Origin: Monocercomonoides exilis
Lineage: Eukaryota > Preaxostyla > Oxymonadida > Polymastigidae
Assembly: GCA_001643675.2 (NCBI GenBank)
Contig: LSRY02000057.1
Coordinates: 2,501-66,500, forward strand
Direction of reading: 5' to 3'
Length of the DNA: 64,000 nt
The position numbers and the translations under genes are program-made. Of the stretch, positions 23,457 through 35,900 are shown piece after piece. The first letter of the stretch is position 1. The number at the start of each line of letters is the position of its first letter. The notes under the pieces were generated by a model. That model searched no databases and was not told the origin of the DNA. It saw nothing but the letters and a program-made list of their open reading frames with translations.

Positions 23457-24895
23457 ATTTTCGATATTTGAGCAAATGATAGTTGGACACCTTAGGGAAC
23501 GAATCAGAGCAATAATGAATGACATAATTGATCGGAAAATTAAATTGATTTTTTTATCAAAGGATTTTGAAGCTGAGCGAAGATGAAAGAATTCGTGATG
23601 GTGGAGGGAGAATAATGCAATATGCAGAACCAAGAACATGATGAATGTTGAGTTCATTTCAATTCGCAAATTGCCTATTTGTGTTGCTGCTTAATGCATA
23701 TTATCCTGAAAAGAATCTTGTTGCTTTTTGTTGAAGATCATCATTTTGAATAATGTTGTCGATTATCATTGATTCCTCAATTTCAGCATGGATTTCAACA
23801 AAACACAGAAACAATTCGAACGATATCAAAATGAATTTGCCATGACAGACGGACAACGGTTGAAGTGTTTGATCATGCAAAGGTGTGTAATCCAAAGAAA
23901 GCTGCATTTGTGTTGCATTTTTTCAAAAAAGGTTTTTCGAAAGAAAAAGGAAAACAAGAGAAAGATGTGAAAAAAGAAAAAAATAAGTCACAATTATCAT
24001 CAACTGTTTCATCATCATCTTTTTCTTCCTCCTCTTTCCTAACATCTGCTCTCCACTGTTTTCCTTCTTTCTTCATCCGGTTGCATGGCTTCAATGTCAT
24101 TCCTTCATCAGCCCTCTTCCTCCTCTTCTAATCCTCTGCAACATCTCCCTCGCTCTCCCAAGGCATTCCCATTCAGTTTTATTCTGCTCTGTTGGCTGTG
24201 GCAAATCGGTGCTGCTTGCATCGATTCTGGGAGAGACAATCTGCTTGGAAGGGAAAGGCTATTTGAGTGAAAAGGGGATTTATGTGTCTCAGGTGTGAAA
24301 GTTCGAAAGAAAAAAATACTAATAAATCTCTGCTTCTTTTTTTTCTTCTTCTTTACTGATAAAAATTGTTTCCATCTTTTATTTCACTTGATTTTTTCCC
24401 CCTTTTTCTGATAAATATCATTTCTTTCCTCATCTTTTCTATTCCAGATTCCCAACGTATTCAACTTCACCATCAAATCCAACATCCTCTTCCACACAAC
24501 TTTCTCACTCCATCTTCCACTTCCTCGTTGTTTAATCATTCTGTTTGGAACAAAACTTATCCATTCTTCCCAGAGGAGATGAAGATGAAATGGAGCGAAT
24601 GAACTCATAAATTGTTGGCTGTGTGATTTGTTTTGAAAACCTTTCAAAAGCAATCGATTCATCTGATGAGATGCTTCTGTTTGATGAGATTTTTGAAAGA
24701 ATCGATGCTCATGTTGGACAGACACTGGTTACAAAGACCAACAATCAACTTCAAAAAAGGGGACACTGTGCTGTCTTGACAGCAATACACAACACGATAT
24801 ATATGTCTTGTTTTGGCACAGCCATCGTGATGGAGGAAGACAGTGGGATAAGAAAGACAGGAAGGGCGGAGGAGTTAAAGGGGATTGTGAAGAAA
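23457..24895 (+). pseudogene. ABCC-type (MRP-like) ABC transporter, eroded fragment
   Basis: Pieces appear in the order of an ABCC half-transporter. An intracellular-loop segment like ..RERIRA.MNDII.. .IK..FIKGFEAERR lies at about 23484-23600. A segment before the nucleotide-binding domain (SIIID..I.AWISTK) lies at 23745-23810. The NBD starts LCNISLALP and reaches Walker A SVGCGKSVLLASILGE at about 24190-24235. An apparent GT-AG intron (24293-24447) joins YVSQ to IPNVFNFTIKSNILF. Walker B and D-loop MLLFDEIFERIDAHVG lies at about 24671-24715, and an H-loop-like ..LTAIHNTIYMS at about 24775-24805. The LSGGQ signature is not recognisable and several stops and shifts intervene, so it is inactive. 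ABCC proteins export conjugated organic compounds. The second half is absent. Confidence 0.75.
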
Positions 24896-26999
24896 ATGAG
24901 GGTGATGATAAGTGAGGAGAATGAAGACGGAATAGAAGAGGAAGAGGAAAGGAGGGAAGAGAAAGAGAAATATTTAAAGATAATTTTGAAAACAATTTTG
25001 AAAAAAAGATTGAAAATGCAAATGACATTCCTTCGCCATCACATCGTCTTCGTCTTTTTCTTAATCTTTGTTTTTTTTTTGCAGCTTCTTTTCAGTTGAC
25101 ATTGGACATGAGTTTCATCATTCCGAAGTGTTTGAACAGTTCAATTCAGCAGAGATTCCGAATCGAGCCAAAATATTTTGATTTCATTTTTCATTCACAA
25201 ATTCAAAAAAGAAAAGAAAATTTGTTCAATGTTTATCTTTTCATTCAAAACTTCTTCTTCTTCAACTCCTTCGATGAACAACAAAAATATTTGGATTTCA
25301 ATTTCATTCAGATTCAAATCGATTTAATCAGGAGGCCTTGCCTTTCATTTTTATTCATCAAAGCAAAATGAATATTCACACTTTCATAGAATTAAAGCTA
25401 GTCCAATCACAGCAATGAAATGGATGCAATTTATATCAACAAAATCGAAGCTGCAGACTCACAATAAAAAATGGAGATCGAATATTTCTTTTTCATTTGG
25501 AAGCTGAAAGAGGCTCAGATAAAAAAAGAAAGTGCATCCAAGCAATTCTTTTATGAAATGAATGGGTTCCTAAATAGCCTTCGGCAGATTTCACAACAAC
25601 AAACGTCGGTGAATTGCAGAAAATGAAACGATGAAGAAAAGCAATTTTGAGGAAAAGATTTATTTGAAGTGCAGAACAATGATGCAGTTGAGCGAATCGC
25701 ACAAAACAAGATGGAATAAGAAAGTTGAGAAAATAAATACTTTTGAATTGTTTGTTGATATTATTGAAGAAATTCATATTGAAGAGAAGAAATTGATAAT
25801 TCCTTAATACAACAAGTGGAATTTGTATTTGATGAAATGGAGAAAATTGATGAAGAAATTTTGAAGAAATAATTTTATTTGACTGACGTTAAGGATTTTG
25901 AAAAAAAATAAACTTCTTATGAAAAGAAGATGAAAGCTAATGAATTTTTCTTTCCCATGGAAAATGGTGAAAATTAATAAATGGAAGGTATAATAAAGAA
26001 ATAAGAAAAAGGTTATTGCTATCAATGATTTTTGTGTCAACTGCGCTGAAGGTGAGTGTTTGAGTTGGAACAAATGTTGAGGAAAGAAGAGGGAGGGAGG
26101 AGTCTTGGGCATCTGTCATGCGAACAAGAGCAAATTCAATTGTGGAGCATGGACTGAGCTGTGTGATTCTGCAGAGATTGGTGTTTGTTCCGTTATTTGA
26201 TACGATTTTATACATTGTAATGATAAAAGCCATCTGTTGAACTCAATATTATCTGTTTCTCCTGCATTCTAACTCTTTGTGTTGTGGTTATTGATCTACA
26301 CTGATTGAATGGAGATTTCGTTATGGCATTGCTTTTGAAGAACACTATATTACCCTGCAACTGCTTTTTTCACTATCATTTTTCCAACAATGAGAATTGT
26401 TTAGGTTTTGTGCCACTTCTGTAAAACATTTTGAATTGATAATTATTCTTAAACTTATTCAATCATTGCTTATGCAAGACAACTGTTCCTATTTTGCATC
26501 ATTGTTTTATTCAAATGGATTTTAAAAGGCAAACTTTTTTAATTCATTCAAAACTATTTCAAAAGAAGAAAAAAACAAAAAAATTATCTCAGTTTATTAC
26601 TTACTTTTTTTCCAAAAAAAGATAATATAAATGTGTGAAAGTTTCGCATTCAATTAAATTCAAATGATAATTTTTTAAATAACAAAATATTTGTAAAAAG
26701 TTTGTAAAAAATTTTGTTAAAACAAACGCTTCAAGAATTGAAAAAGACAGCACTCACGTTATTAAGTGAGTTGTGGCAAATAAAAAAAATTAATACAAAT
26801 AAAATACATGTTCATTAAAAAAATAAAATAAAATATTATTTGAAATATTTGCCACGCCTTTTTCATCTCTCGAAATAAAATAATCAAATTTAAAGCAAAA
26901 ATACTTTATGCATACATAAATAAAAATACATTTCACAAAAAAATAAAAAAAATAATGATATAGAACAAATGAAGTGTAAGACTCGAATTCTGAAATTCT
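24896..26999. other. Decayed and unassigned sequence
   Basis: 24896-25099 extends the ABCC frame as a charged linker and then a Phe/Leu-rich tail. 25493-25880 reads on the plus strand as broken helical peptide (SKQFFYEMNGFLNSLRQISQ), which might come from a second ABCC half, but the match is too weak to claim. The minus frame 25937-26233 starts plausibly but ends without a family match. From 26240 to 26999 only AT-rich DNA is seen. Confidence 0.35.
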
Positions 27000-29900
27000 T
27001 TATTTGATTGAACTAGAATTCTCCGACTGTTCATAAGGAACCAGTTCTATGCCAGAAACAGTTGTTGTTGTTGAAGCGTCGGGTGTCTTGGCTGTGTATC
27101 CTTGTGAGCTTTCATCACTTTCACTTCGTGTGCTGCCTGTTCTTGTAACTAACTCACCATCTCTATCATATTCCGACACTTCGTCGATATCAATTGCATC
27201 AGAAATAGTGAGCTGAACAGCACCTGGAGGGAAGTGTTGAATAAATTCGCGCTTCAGACTCGCAAGTGAAAGCCGTTCTTCGGTGTTTGACGAGAGGCAA
27301 GACTTCACCAAGTCATCGAATGAAGATGAAGAAAGCAAACCATAGTCCACTCTTTCACCATTCTTTATCTTTGCTCCTGCTGTTTCGGCATCGTACTTGG
27401 CAAACGGGATCTGAAGCGTCAGACACTCCCACAGCATCATACCAATAGTGAATGACACGCTCTTATTTGTTGCTCCTCCCTTCATATTCCATTGAAGCTC
27501 AGGTGCCTTCCAGCGCAGGCTTTCGTTGTCGATTGTCTCATCTTCAAAGGCACTGGACTTCGTTTTTTCATTTTTCTTCCGTTTTCCAGATCGTTTATTT
27601 CCTTCGCAATCTGAAATGGAACTTGAGCTGTCTGCGGTTGAAGAGTCGACAGAAGACGAATCGTCGCTATCTTCAGAAGAAAAGCCAGAGTTAAGCGCAA
27701 TCACAACTATCATGTGTTCTGAGAACAGCACGATATGCGGAGAAAGAGAGTCTAAGCAAGGAGATAATTCGCGATCCTGTTCGAAGGAATGTAGAGCACC
27801 ATTCGCCACCCAGAACAGGATCTGAGCAGCTGTCATTTCTCTCTGTTCCATTGTACCAATTGCCATCTCCTTCTTCTCGTTCTTCCCGTGAAGTAACATG
27901 AACAACGAATCTCTCAAATCAACGATCATCTTTTCATGAGGCGATTCGCACGCCATTCCATCCACAAGGCTTGACATGGATGAAGTTGTTGGCACCATTT
28001 GTTCAATGTTCATTAGCGTTACAACGCTCGATTCGTCTTTTAGTTCAGCAGAAAGAGTGGCTCTGCAGCTCGAATCTTTTCCAGCTTTGATGCATTCATC
28101 GTCTTCATCGCTCTCCTCTTCCACTTTCTCCAGTGCCCAATCAGGAATTTCATCTGAGTGATCGAGAAGTATTTCTTGCGTTGAACCAACGTCTGTCAGT
28201 AAACTTTGCTGAGACTCAGATTTCGCCAGTTTATTTGCCTGATTCCGCTGCTTTCCAAACCCTGATGCTCTTTCGCACCTTATGCACGGCTCCTCCTCTG
28301 CTCCAAAGCCATATGTAAGCATTTCTATTTCTTTCGGGTTTTCCTTTGTTGTCTGCTCCACCATCACTTCCAATTGGTTTGAACGGCGCTTTTCCTTTCT
28401 CCATCGAATGACAACAACAATTATGCACAAAGCAGCTATGAAAAGCAAAATGCCAACAACTACCAATGCAATTATAACCCAAGAGGGTGTGGCTTTGTTG
28501 GTTCCTTCAACTATCCGATCATTTCCTTTCTCTTTTGTAATGTTCTTTATCACCTTTGACGAAGTTGAAGAAGGCATATCGAGATTTCCAAATAAAAGCG
28601 CTACGGATAATTCTGTCTGTTTTGCGGCAGAAGAAACATCAGTAGATTTAATCGTCGATATTGCCTCGTTTTCAGATATCCATCCATTGCTGTCGATTTC
28701 ACGCTTTTCATATACATATTCTTCGTTGGTCTTATAAATAAGTCTAACAAAGAGATTGCATGGCATTAAAAGACTTCCTTTTAGAGTCAACCTTGTATCT
28801 GTTCCCAAATCATCAACTTTGACGGATTCTAAAATTGGAATGAAAAATGGAGATGATCTTTCAGCAGCGATACCTTCCAATGAGCATTTGTCTTGTAAGA
28901 TCCAAAGAGAAGAGTTGTCTTTCAATCCATCTCCTCCTTTCAGACTAACAATATTCAGAGTTCCATCTTCAGAGCAAATAATGTTCCGGCGGGCAGATTT
29001 ATAAGCAGAAATTGACTTGTTGTTGTTCAGAAATTCTCCTTTTTCAATTGTTAAATTGCCGCCAAAAAGAGAAATTCCTCCAACAGAAGAATTGGCAATA
29101 GAAGTCTCTTTTATCGTTGCTTGGCAGTTTGTCGCATCAACGAGCGATCCATTCCATCTGCATATTTCATCGATTTCTCCGTCATTTTTCGCTTCAACGA
29201 TAGACTCTTCCCAACCATCAAATACACACGCATCAACCTCAATGTTTTTGCAATTGAGCGCAAGTAGCTGTTTCCCTTTTGTAGCCAGGCAAGAGCAAAG
29301 ACAGAGTGTGTTGTTGATAAACTGAATAGACTTTTCTTTCAGACTGGATATTACTCTTCCTTCGCTTCCACCGCAGCTAACATTTGTGAAGGCGCAAAGT
29401 GAGGCTGAAAATGCTTTTTCGATCTCTGTTTCGCTGTTATCTGTTATCAGTGTCTCTCCATCCTCAATATGTATTGCACTTCCTTCTTCGACTTCAATTT
29501 TCTTAAACACGGATTGAAGCAAAGCAATCGTTGAATTTCCTGAACATGAAATAATTGCTTCTTTGGCTTTTGCTGTACTAATGGTTAATTGAGAAGCAGA
29601 AAAGGTGCTTCCTGAGCATGAAATAAAGCATTTTCCTCTTAATCCTTCGAAGTTAACTCTGTCCAAATTGGTAGATGTATGGCTCTCACAGCTGATAATA
29701 TGATTAACAACTGAAAACTCGCTAAATGTGGATTCTGTAATTTTCAGTGTTCCTCCAACAACTGCAATCAAGCTTCCTTCAAGCTGTGCTCCGATTTCTC
29801 TACAAACGAAATTACATGTATTCATTCTAAGTTTGCCGTTCAATAAGCAAATCAAAGACGAGTGAATAATTTTTAAAGCGCCACCAAAGATAAAAGCAAC

Positions 29901-32900
29901 ATTGTCTATCTGCACATTCTCTTTTGTTGCAATCGCATATTCCCTTTCAGCACTTTTCGCAATCGTGCTGTTCATCAAAATTGCGCATGACTCATCCAGA
30001 GGCACAACTGAAATTTCCGATAAATCTGTTTCTCCTTCCATGCTTGCCTGCGCATCAATGAAGATCGTCCTGCGTCTGCCTTCTGAAACATGTTGCACAA
30101 CAACATCCAACGTTTTGCATGGGCCTGTAAAGTTTCCGCACCTCTTTCCGTTTTCTCCATTTGACGAAACGAGCACTTGCTCCCCTCTAAAGTACCTAAT
30201 CTCATCGATCAAGTCGCGGTCTCTTTCAGAAGCAGCCATGCTTTTTTCCCTTCCAAATATCGCATTCCTTGAATCAAACACAGACTCATCGAAGTCAATC
30301 AAAAACTGGTCTGAAGTCACTTGCGACTCAATGTTTACACACAAAATAAACACGTCCCGCCCAGAACTCGCATTGTTGAAGCTGAAACGCACGTTCTTAA
30401 ATCGGAATCCGAGTGGATTGTCATTCGATAAATGTTCATTTCTTCCTGAAGCAGGAATGCTTCCACAATCCAAATAGACTCCTCCGCCTTTTCCACTTGC
30501 TGTCGATGCTATGCATTTCCCCAGTGACGTACCGTTGATGTCAAACATAATTGTGTCGCTGTTTCCAGGCCCCAACGTAAAGAGCATGCTTCCTCCTCTG
30601 GCAGAAGTTTTGCTTTCGCAACCGTTCAAAATGCATCCATTCATTTTGTATTTAACATTGTTTATTGTTTCACAGCTCAAAAGGCAGCTTCCTCCATTCT
30701 CTTTTATTATCTCATTCATGCGACACGAAATGAGCTCCAGAATGCAATCGCCATTTGGCAGTATTGAGAAAGATGAGCGAGCGCCAAGCTCTCTCCCAGA
30801 AAAGGAAGAATGAGTTTCTGGAATCGAAAATAATGGATATTTTAATGTTAACCCTTCAAACTGGCAATTATCAATTTTCCCATCAATGTCTGTTGCGCCG
30901 AATTGCATTGGCTTTGAATCAAACGCCAAATCTTTTAAATAGAATTCTTTTATTTCAAATGCTCCTGAACGAACTTCAATAAGGCAATAAGAAATTGCAT
31001 TATTTGTATCTTGATTTAGCATCATGGAGCAGTTCTTCATGAACAGCACTCCGCTTGATGACAAAATAAGAACTGTTTGAGAAGTTGTGAATTCAGTTGG
31101 GATGGTGAATGCCAGCAATGTTAGCTTTAGTGTCTTGCTGTTAAATAAAACGCAATCTTCCGATCCAACGGGAGGAGATAACGAAGATATCGATGCTGCA
31201 ATAAAAAGCCCTGCAGGTGTATTTTGCAATGATCCAATTTCGCGTTCAGATACGTCAAAACAGCTGTCAACATTTGCTGAATTCTCAATCAGAAGCTGTG
31301 TGACTGGCTGGTCAGGCTCTGTTGTATTTATTATATGATGCAATCCAGTTGAAAATGAAGAGCAAGGAAGAGTTTCCTTTCCGCATCCCTTCACATCTGC
31401 TCCGAAACTTGATGACACAACTATTTTTTCTGAATTATATTCTACAATAAAAGCAAGAAGATCAACTGACTTTGTTGTAAAATAAGCTGTATCCATTCCA
31501 GAAAAGGCATTTGTGTCTGAAGTCCATTCATCGAGATTTATCAAAAATTGCTCAAGCTTTACAGAAGAGCTAAGATCAGCACATGAGAAAAAGACATTCT
31601 TCCCCATTGAAGCAACATTATCCGAAAATTTTATCTTCTCAAAAACAAAGTCAGCATCAGCACCAATAGAGTCTATAAAGCAAAATCCTCCTTTTCCAGA
31701 CGCAGGCGAACAACTGCACGAAGATACTATACTTGTTCCGCTGACCGCATCTCCTTTGACACTAAGTGATCCGCCTGCCTTGAACTTTATTTTCATTCCT
31801 CCGCCTTCATTGCTTTCTAATGCAGTCAAACTTGTGATTGAGCAATTTATAAACGAAAGAGAAGAAGATAGTGGATCTGTAATGATAACAGATTTGGAAG
31901 TACCTTCTTTCGCAACAATTCTATCAAATGAGCAGTTCCTAAAGATAAATTCAGAAGTTGCAGCATTGTTGGACTGTTCTGATTGAGCACTGACTTCAGC
32001 GGCAGTCAAAAGCGATGCTGTTTGAAGCGTAACTGACAAAAATTGGACTTGTTCAAAGGTTGTAGTGACCGATTGCAATATCTCGATAGGCGATGCTGAA
32101 AATAGCAAGCTTTCAACAGTGCAGCCATGAAACAACAATTTTCCATTGGTGGCAGATACAAGAGAATAGCCAATCGAAGAAAGGAAATTGCTTTGCTTAG
32201 CAAAATTGCACGAAGAAAGCTGTAGCACTCCTTCAGAAGCAGCACATTTGATTACTGACGATTGACGCCCAACAAATTCAGATGGTAATGAAAATGTAAT
32301 GTTAACAAAATTGGTATTGCCCGCAATGCCAATCGCTGTGTCTTTGTCGCTGGAAGGCAGATCTGAGCAGATGGTTATTCCTGTGCCTTGAGAAGGCGAA
32401 GCAGCTGAAAGTGTCAAATTCTGAAATTCGTAGTACGATTCGACTTCAACCAACGTGTCAAAAATTATTTCCTTGTTGATGCTATCGCTCCTCACATTTT
32501 TCATGCTTTTCCAAATTGAATGACAAGGAAAGTCTTCAGAGCCGCATCGTAGGACATCATAGCCTGTGTTAGACACGTGAACTTTATCTGATACAAACTG
32601 AACCAAAAACACAATCAAATTCACAGAATTAAAAATTGTGTCTTTGCCGATATATGCTTTTCCTCCTTCGATAGCTGGATCACTAACTGGCAAGAACAGC
32701 TTATCAGCAGACACAGACTCGTTCAACGAATCAAAATTAAAGAAGAGATTTTTTCCAATGTGGGCTTTATTGTTTGAGTATTTTGACTCAACGCTTAAGT
32801 CATACTGACCTTCGCTTTGTTGCTTGCTCAAATAGAGGAAACCTCCTTTCCCTGTTGCCTCGTTACAGAAACACTCTCCAACTTGGCAGCCAGAAATACT

Positions 32901-35900
32901 AATTTTTCCTGTGTCTTTCAACCAAATATTGATAACTCCGCCTTCTTTGCATTCTGCATTGCCAACATTGCTGAAATTGCATTCGTCAAAGTTCACAGTT
33001 CCTTCGAGATGCGTAGAAATGATTGGACTCATCGTTGTTTGCGGAGAAGCAGAGCATCGAGTAAATGAAGCATTCATCAGTGACAAAGTGCTATGTCCTC
33101 CTGTTGTCTCTGAGAAGAAGGTTGTTGAAAATGCAATTGTGCTAATGGAAGTGTGGTTAAGAGTAATTGTCGATGAGCCTGCGTATTTGATGAATGAACT
33201 TTCCAAACAGAAACTGCGCTCTCCAATTGAACAATTATTAAGCATCACCGTTCCGCCTTTCACTTCAATGGTATTCAAATAAACAGAAGAATTCAACTGC
33301 TCGCTATCAAAATTCGAATCGTTAACGATAAGCGAGCTTTCTGTTGAAATTAGTGCTTTCAGCACGTTTCTAACAGATGGCAAATACAGTTTGATTTTGT
33401 TAAATGTGAGAATGTCGTGGTTTATTATTGCTGCATCAAAAGTTGTGCTTGCGAAGTTAAATGAAAGAATTGAAGGAGTCGAACTTGAAGATGACAAAAT
33501 AGTCATCGAAGATAAATCAATAGGCTTGCTTATAACAGCTTTCGTAACAATAGATATTCCTTTGTTATCAGAAGATGTATCAAGAATCTTGTCCATTCCA
33601 TATTCAAATGTCTCGCACGGCTCGCTTTCATTCCCGCATCTGAACCAGTCGTTTCCATGACCAGAATCTGCATTCTTCACATTGACAATTGCCAGATGAA
33701 CAGTCATCATAAAAATTAGATCGACATGTTGGTCAATAGTAGAAGTATTGCATCCATACATCATGTTTTCAACATCAGTTGTTGGAGTTAGAAGATTCCC
33801 AAATTTTTCAAATGTCACACAAGAATTAAGATTTGGAGCTTGAATGTATATGTCTCGTCCATATTTTGCTTTGTTAGACACAAAACTGCATTCAGTAATT
33901 TTATAATCGCTGCTAATATCTTTCAATAGCAAAAATACGCCTCCTCCTTTTCCAGCCGATTCACTAGCAGTATTAGATGATATTTTGCATTGGCTAATTT
34001 CAAATTTTTTATTCGCCCCAACTGCAAAGGAAATGGCTCCTCCATTGATTGATGCTGGGCAAGACGACGAAGAAAAATTGCATGATGTAGCATTGAAGGA
34101 GCCGATGCAAGTCGAAGAAGAAATAACAACACATGAACTTGTCTCTTTGGTCGATGAAATTCGTTCAAATCCACAATTGGACAATTCAATTTGCTGCGAA
34201 GATGATCCACTCCCTAATTGTGAAATAAGACCTGCTTTGGAAGAAGTGAACTTGAGGTTTGCAAAGCGGCTGTCAGAAAATTTGAAAATCCCATTTTGAA
34301 GGGAGAACAATGAACAAGAGCAACTTAATTCACTGGAAGCATTAAATGATGTGCTTTCAAGAACAAGGCTACCTCCGCTTATTGAAACAAGCGTAATTGT
34401 TAAAGCATTTGAAGCACTTCCAACAAAAATACAATTTGAAAAGGTTTGAGTTCCGCCTGTTCCACTCAACAAACTCTGAACTGAACTTCCTTGAGGAACC
34501 GAGCCAGTTGAATAAACAATGTTTTGAGATTTAAAGGCTCCCGATGATATAAGTGCAGAATTCGCGTTTCCTGCAATTCTGTCAATCGTAACTGTAGCGT
34601 TTACTGTTGATTCATTTCTTTCAACAAGAACATTTGACACATCAGTTCCTGACATAGACACTTCCACAGTTCCATTTGCTTTGATTGTATGTGAAGATCC
34701 ATTAAAGCGTTGAACAGCCTGCGTAATCGACTTGCAATGGGCGACTGTTGACCCGCAATACTTTCCATCGCCTCGCGACGCATTTGAAGCGTGAATTATC
34801 GACGATGAGTATCCAAAGATGAACGGCATCAAGTCGAAATCTCCCTGAAACGTTGCATTGTCTCTTCCATACCATGCATTTGTTCTATTCGGAACATACG
34901 TCGGAGTTGCTGCAACAGAATAATAAGAATCAAGATTTGCGTTTGGCAATGAAGGAACGAATATAAATACATCTCGTCCAAAAAGCGCTTGATTTAATGA
35001 GAACTGACATCTGCTTATCGTAAATTTAGACAGTGATCCGCTTGTTGAAAAGTACAATGCTCCTCCTCTTCCACTGCTTTGACTGACGCAGCAACTTGTA
35101 AATGTGGTGTTAGAAAAGCTTATTTGAGAATCATCAGCGTTTAAGGACAGCACACCACCATTCGTTCCAATTGAATTAAGACTTGAAATTGATGATATTG
35201 AACAGTTATTAAGTGCAAGGGATTTTGGTGTATACCCGGTTCCAAAAATAGCCGAATTATTTTTTGATGCAGTTATATTTGTGAAATTGCAAAACGAGAA
35301 TGTCGCCTTCGTCACTCCATTTGCCATTTGAAATAAACAATTGGTTGCTAATCTAATGTTCTTTGTTGCCACACGACTGAAGGACAGCGTTCCGCTTGAA
35401 AAATAAAACAAGCTGTAAGAAAATTCGTCAGTCCAGACACTTGGTGTAGAAATCGTAATATCAGTCATTGTAAGGTTGAAATTACCAGAAGAACCATACA
35501 TAATCCTACAAGAATTTTTGTTCACATTAATTGTGAATGTAGAAATCGTTACATTAACAGCTCCAGAAATGGAAATCATTGAGGTTGCTGTGTATTTATT
35601 CATATTAAAAATAACTTTTGTTTGACTTTCTCCGAACGCGTCCACTTTCCCTCTTGTTGAATTAATAATCCAATTATCTGTCTCGCTGTATGAGCCATTA
35701 AGAAGTTTGATTCTCTTCAAATAATTTGGTCTCCGATTGCTAATAGCAGTGTTGACTGATTTGCATGCTGTGCTTGTACTTAATCCACAATTAACTGTAG
35801 CACTTCCAGTGGAAGCAACAATCTGATATGTATCCATTTTAAGGAGCTTTGAATAATTTGCTCCATCCATATGCACTCTATTTCCATCATTATATGTAAA

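Noticed and set aside
26773-26855. Inverted repeat GTGGCAAATA/TATTTGCCAC downstream of the beta-helix gene
   Set aside because: Ten-base arms separated by about 63 bp with no further arm complementarity or target duplication; chance is plausible.
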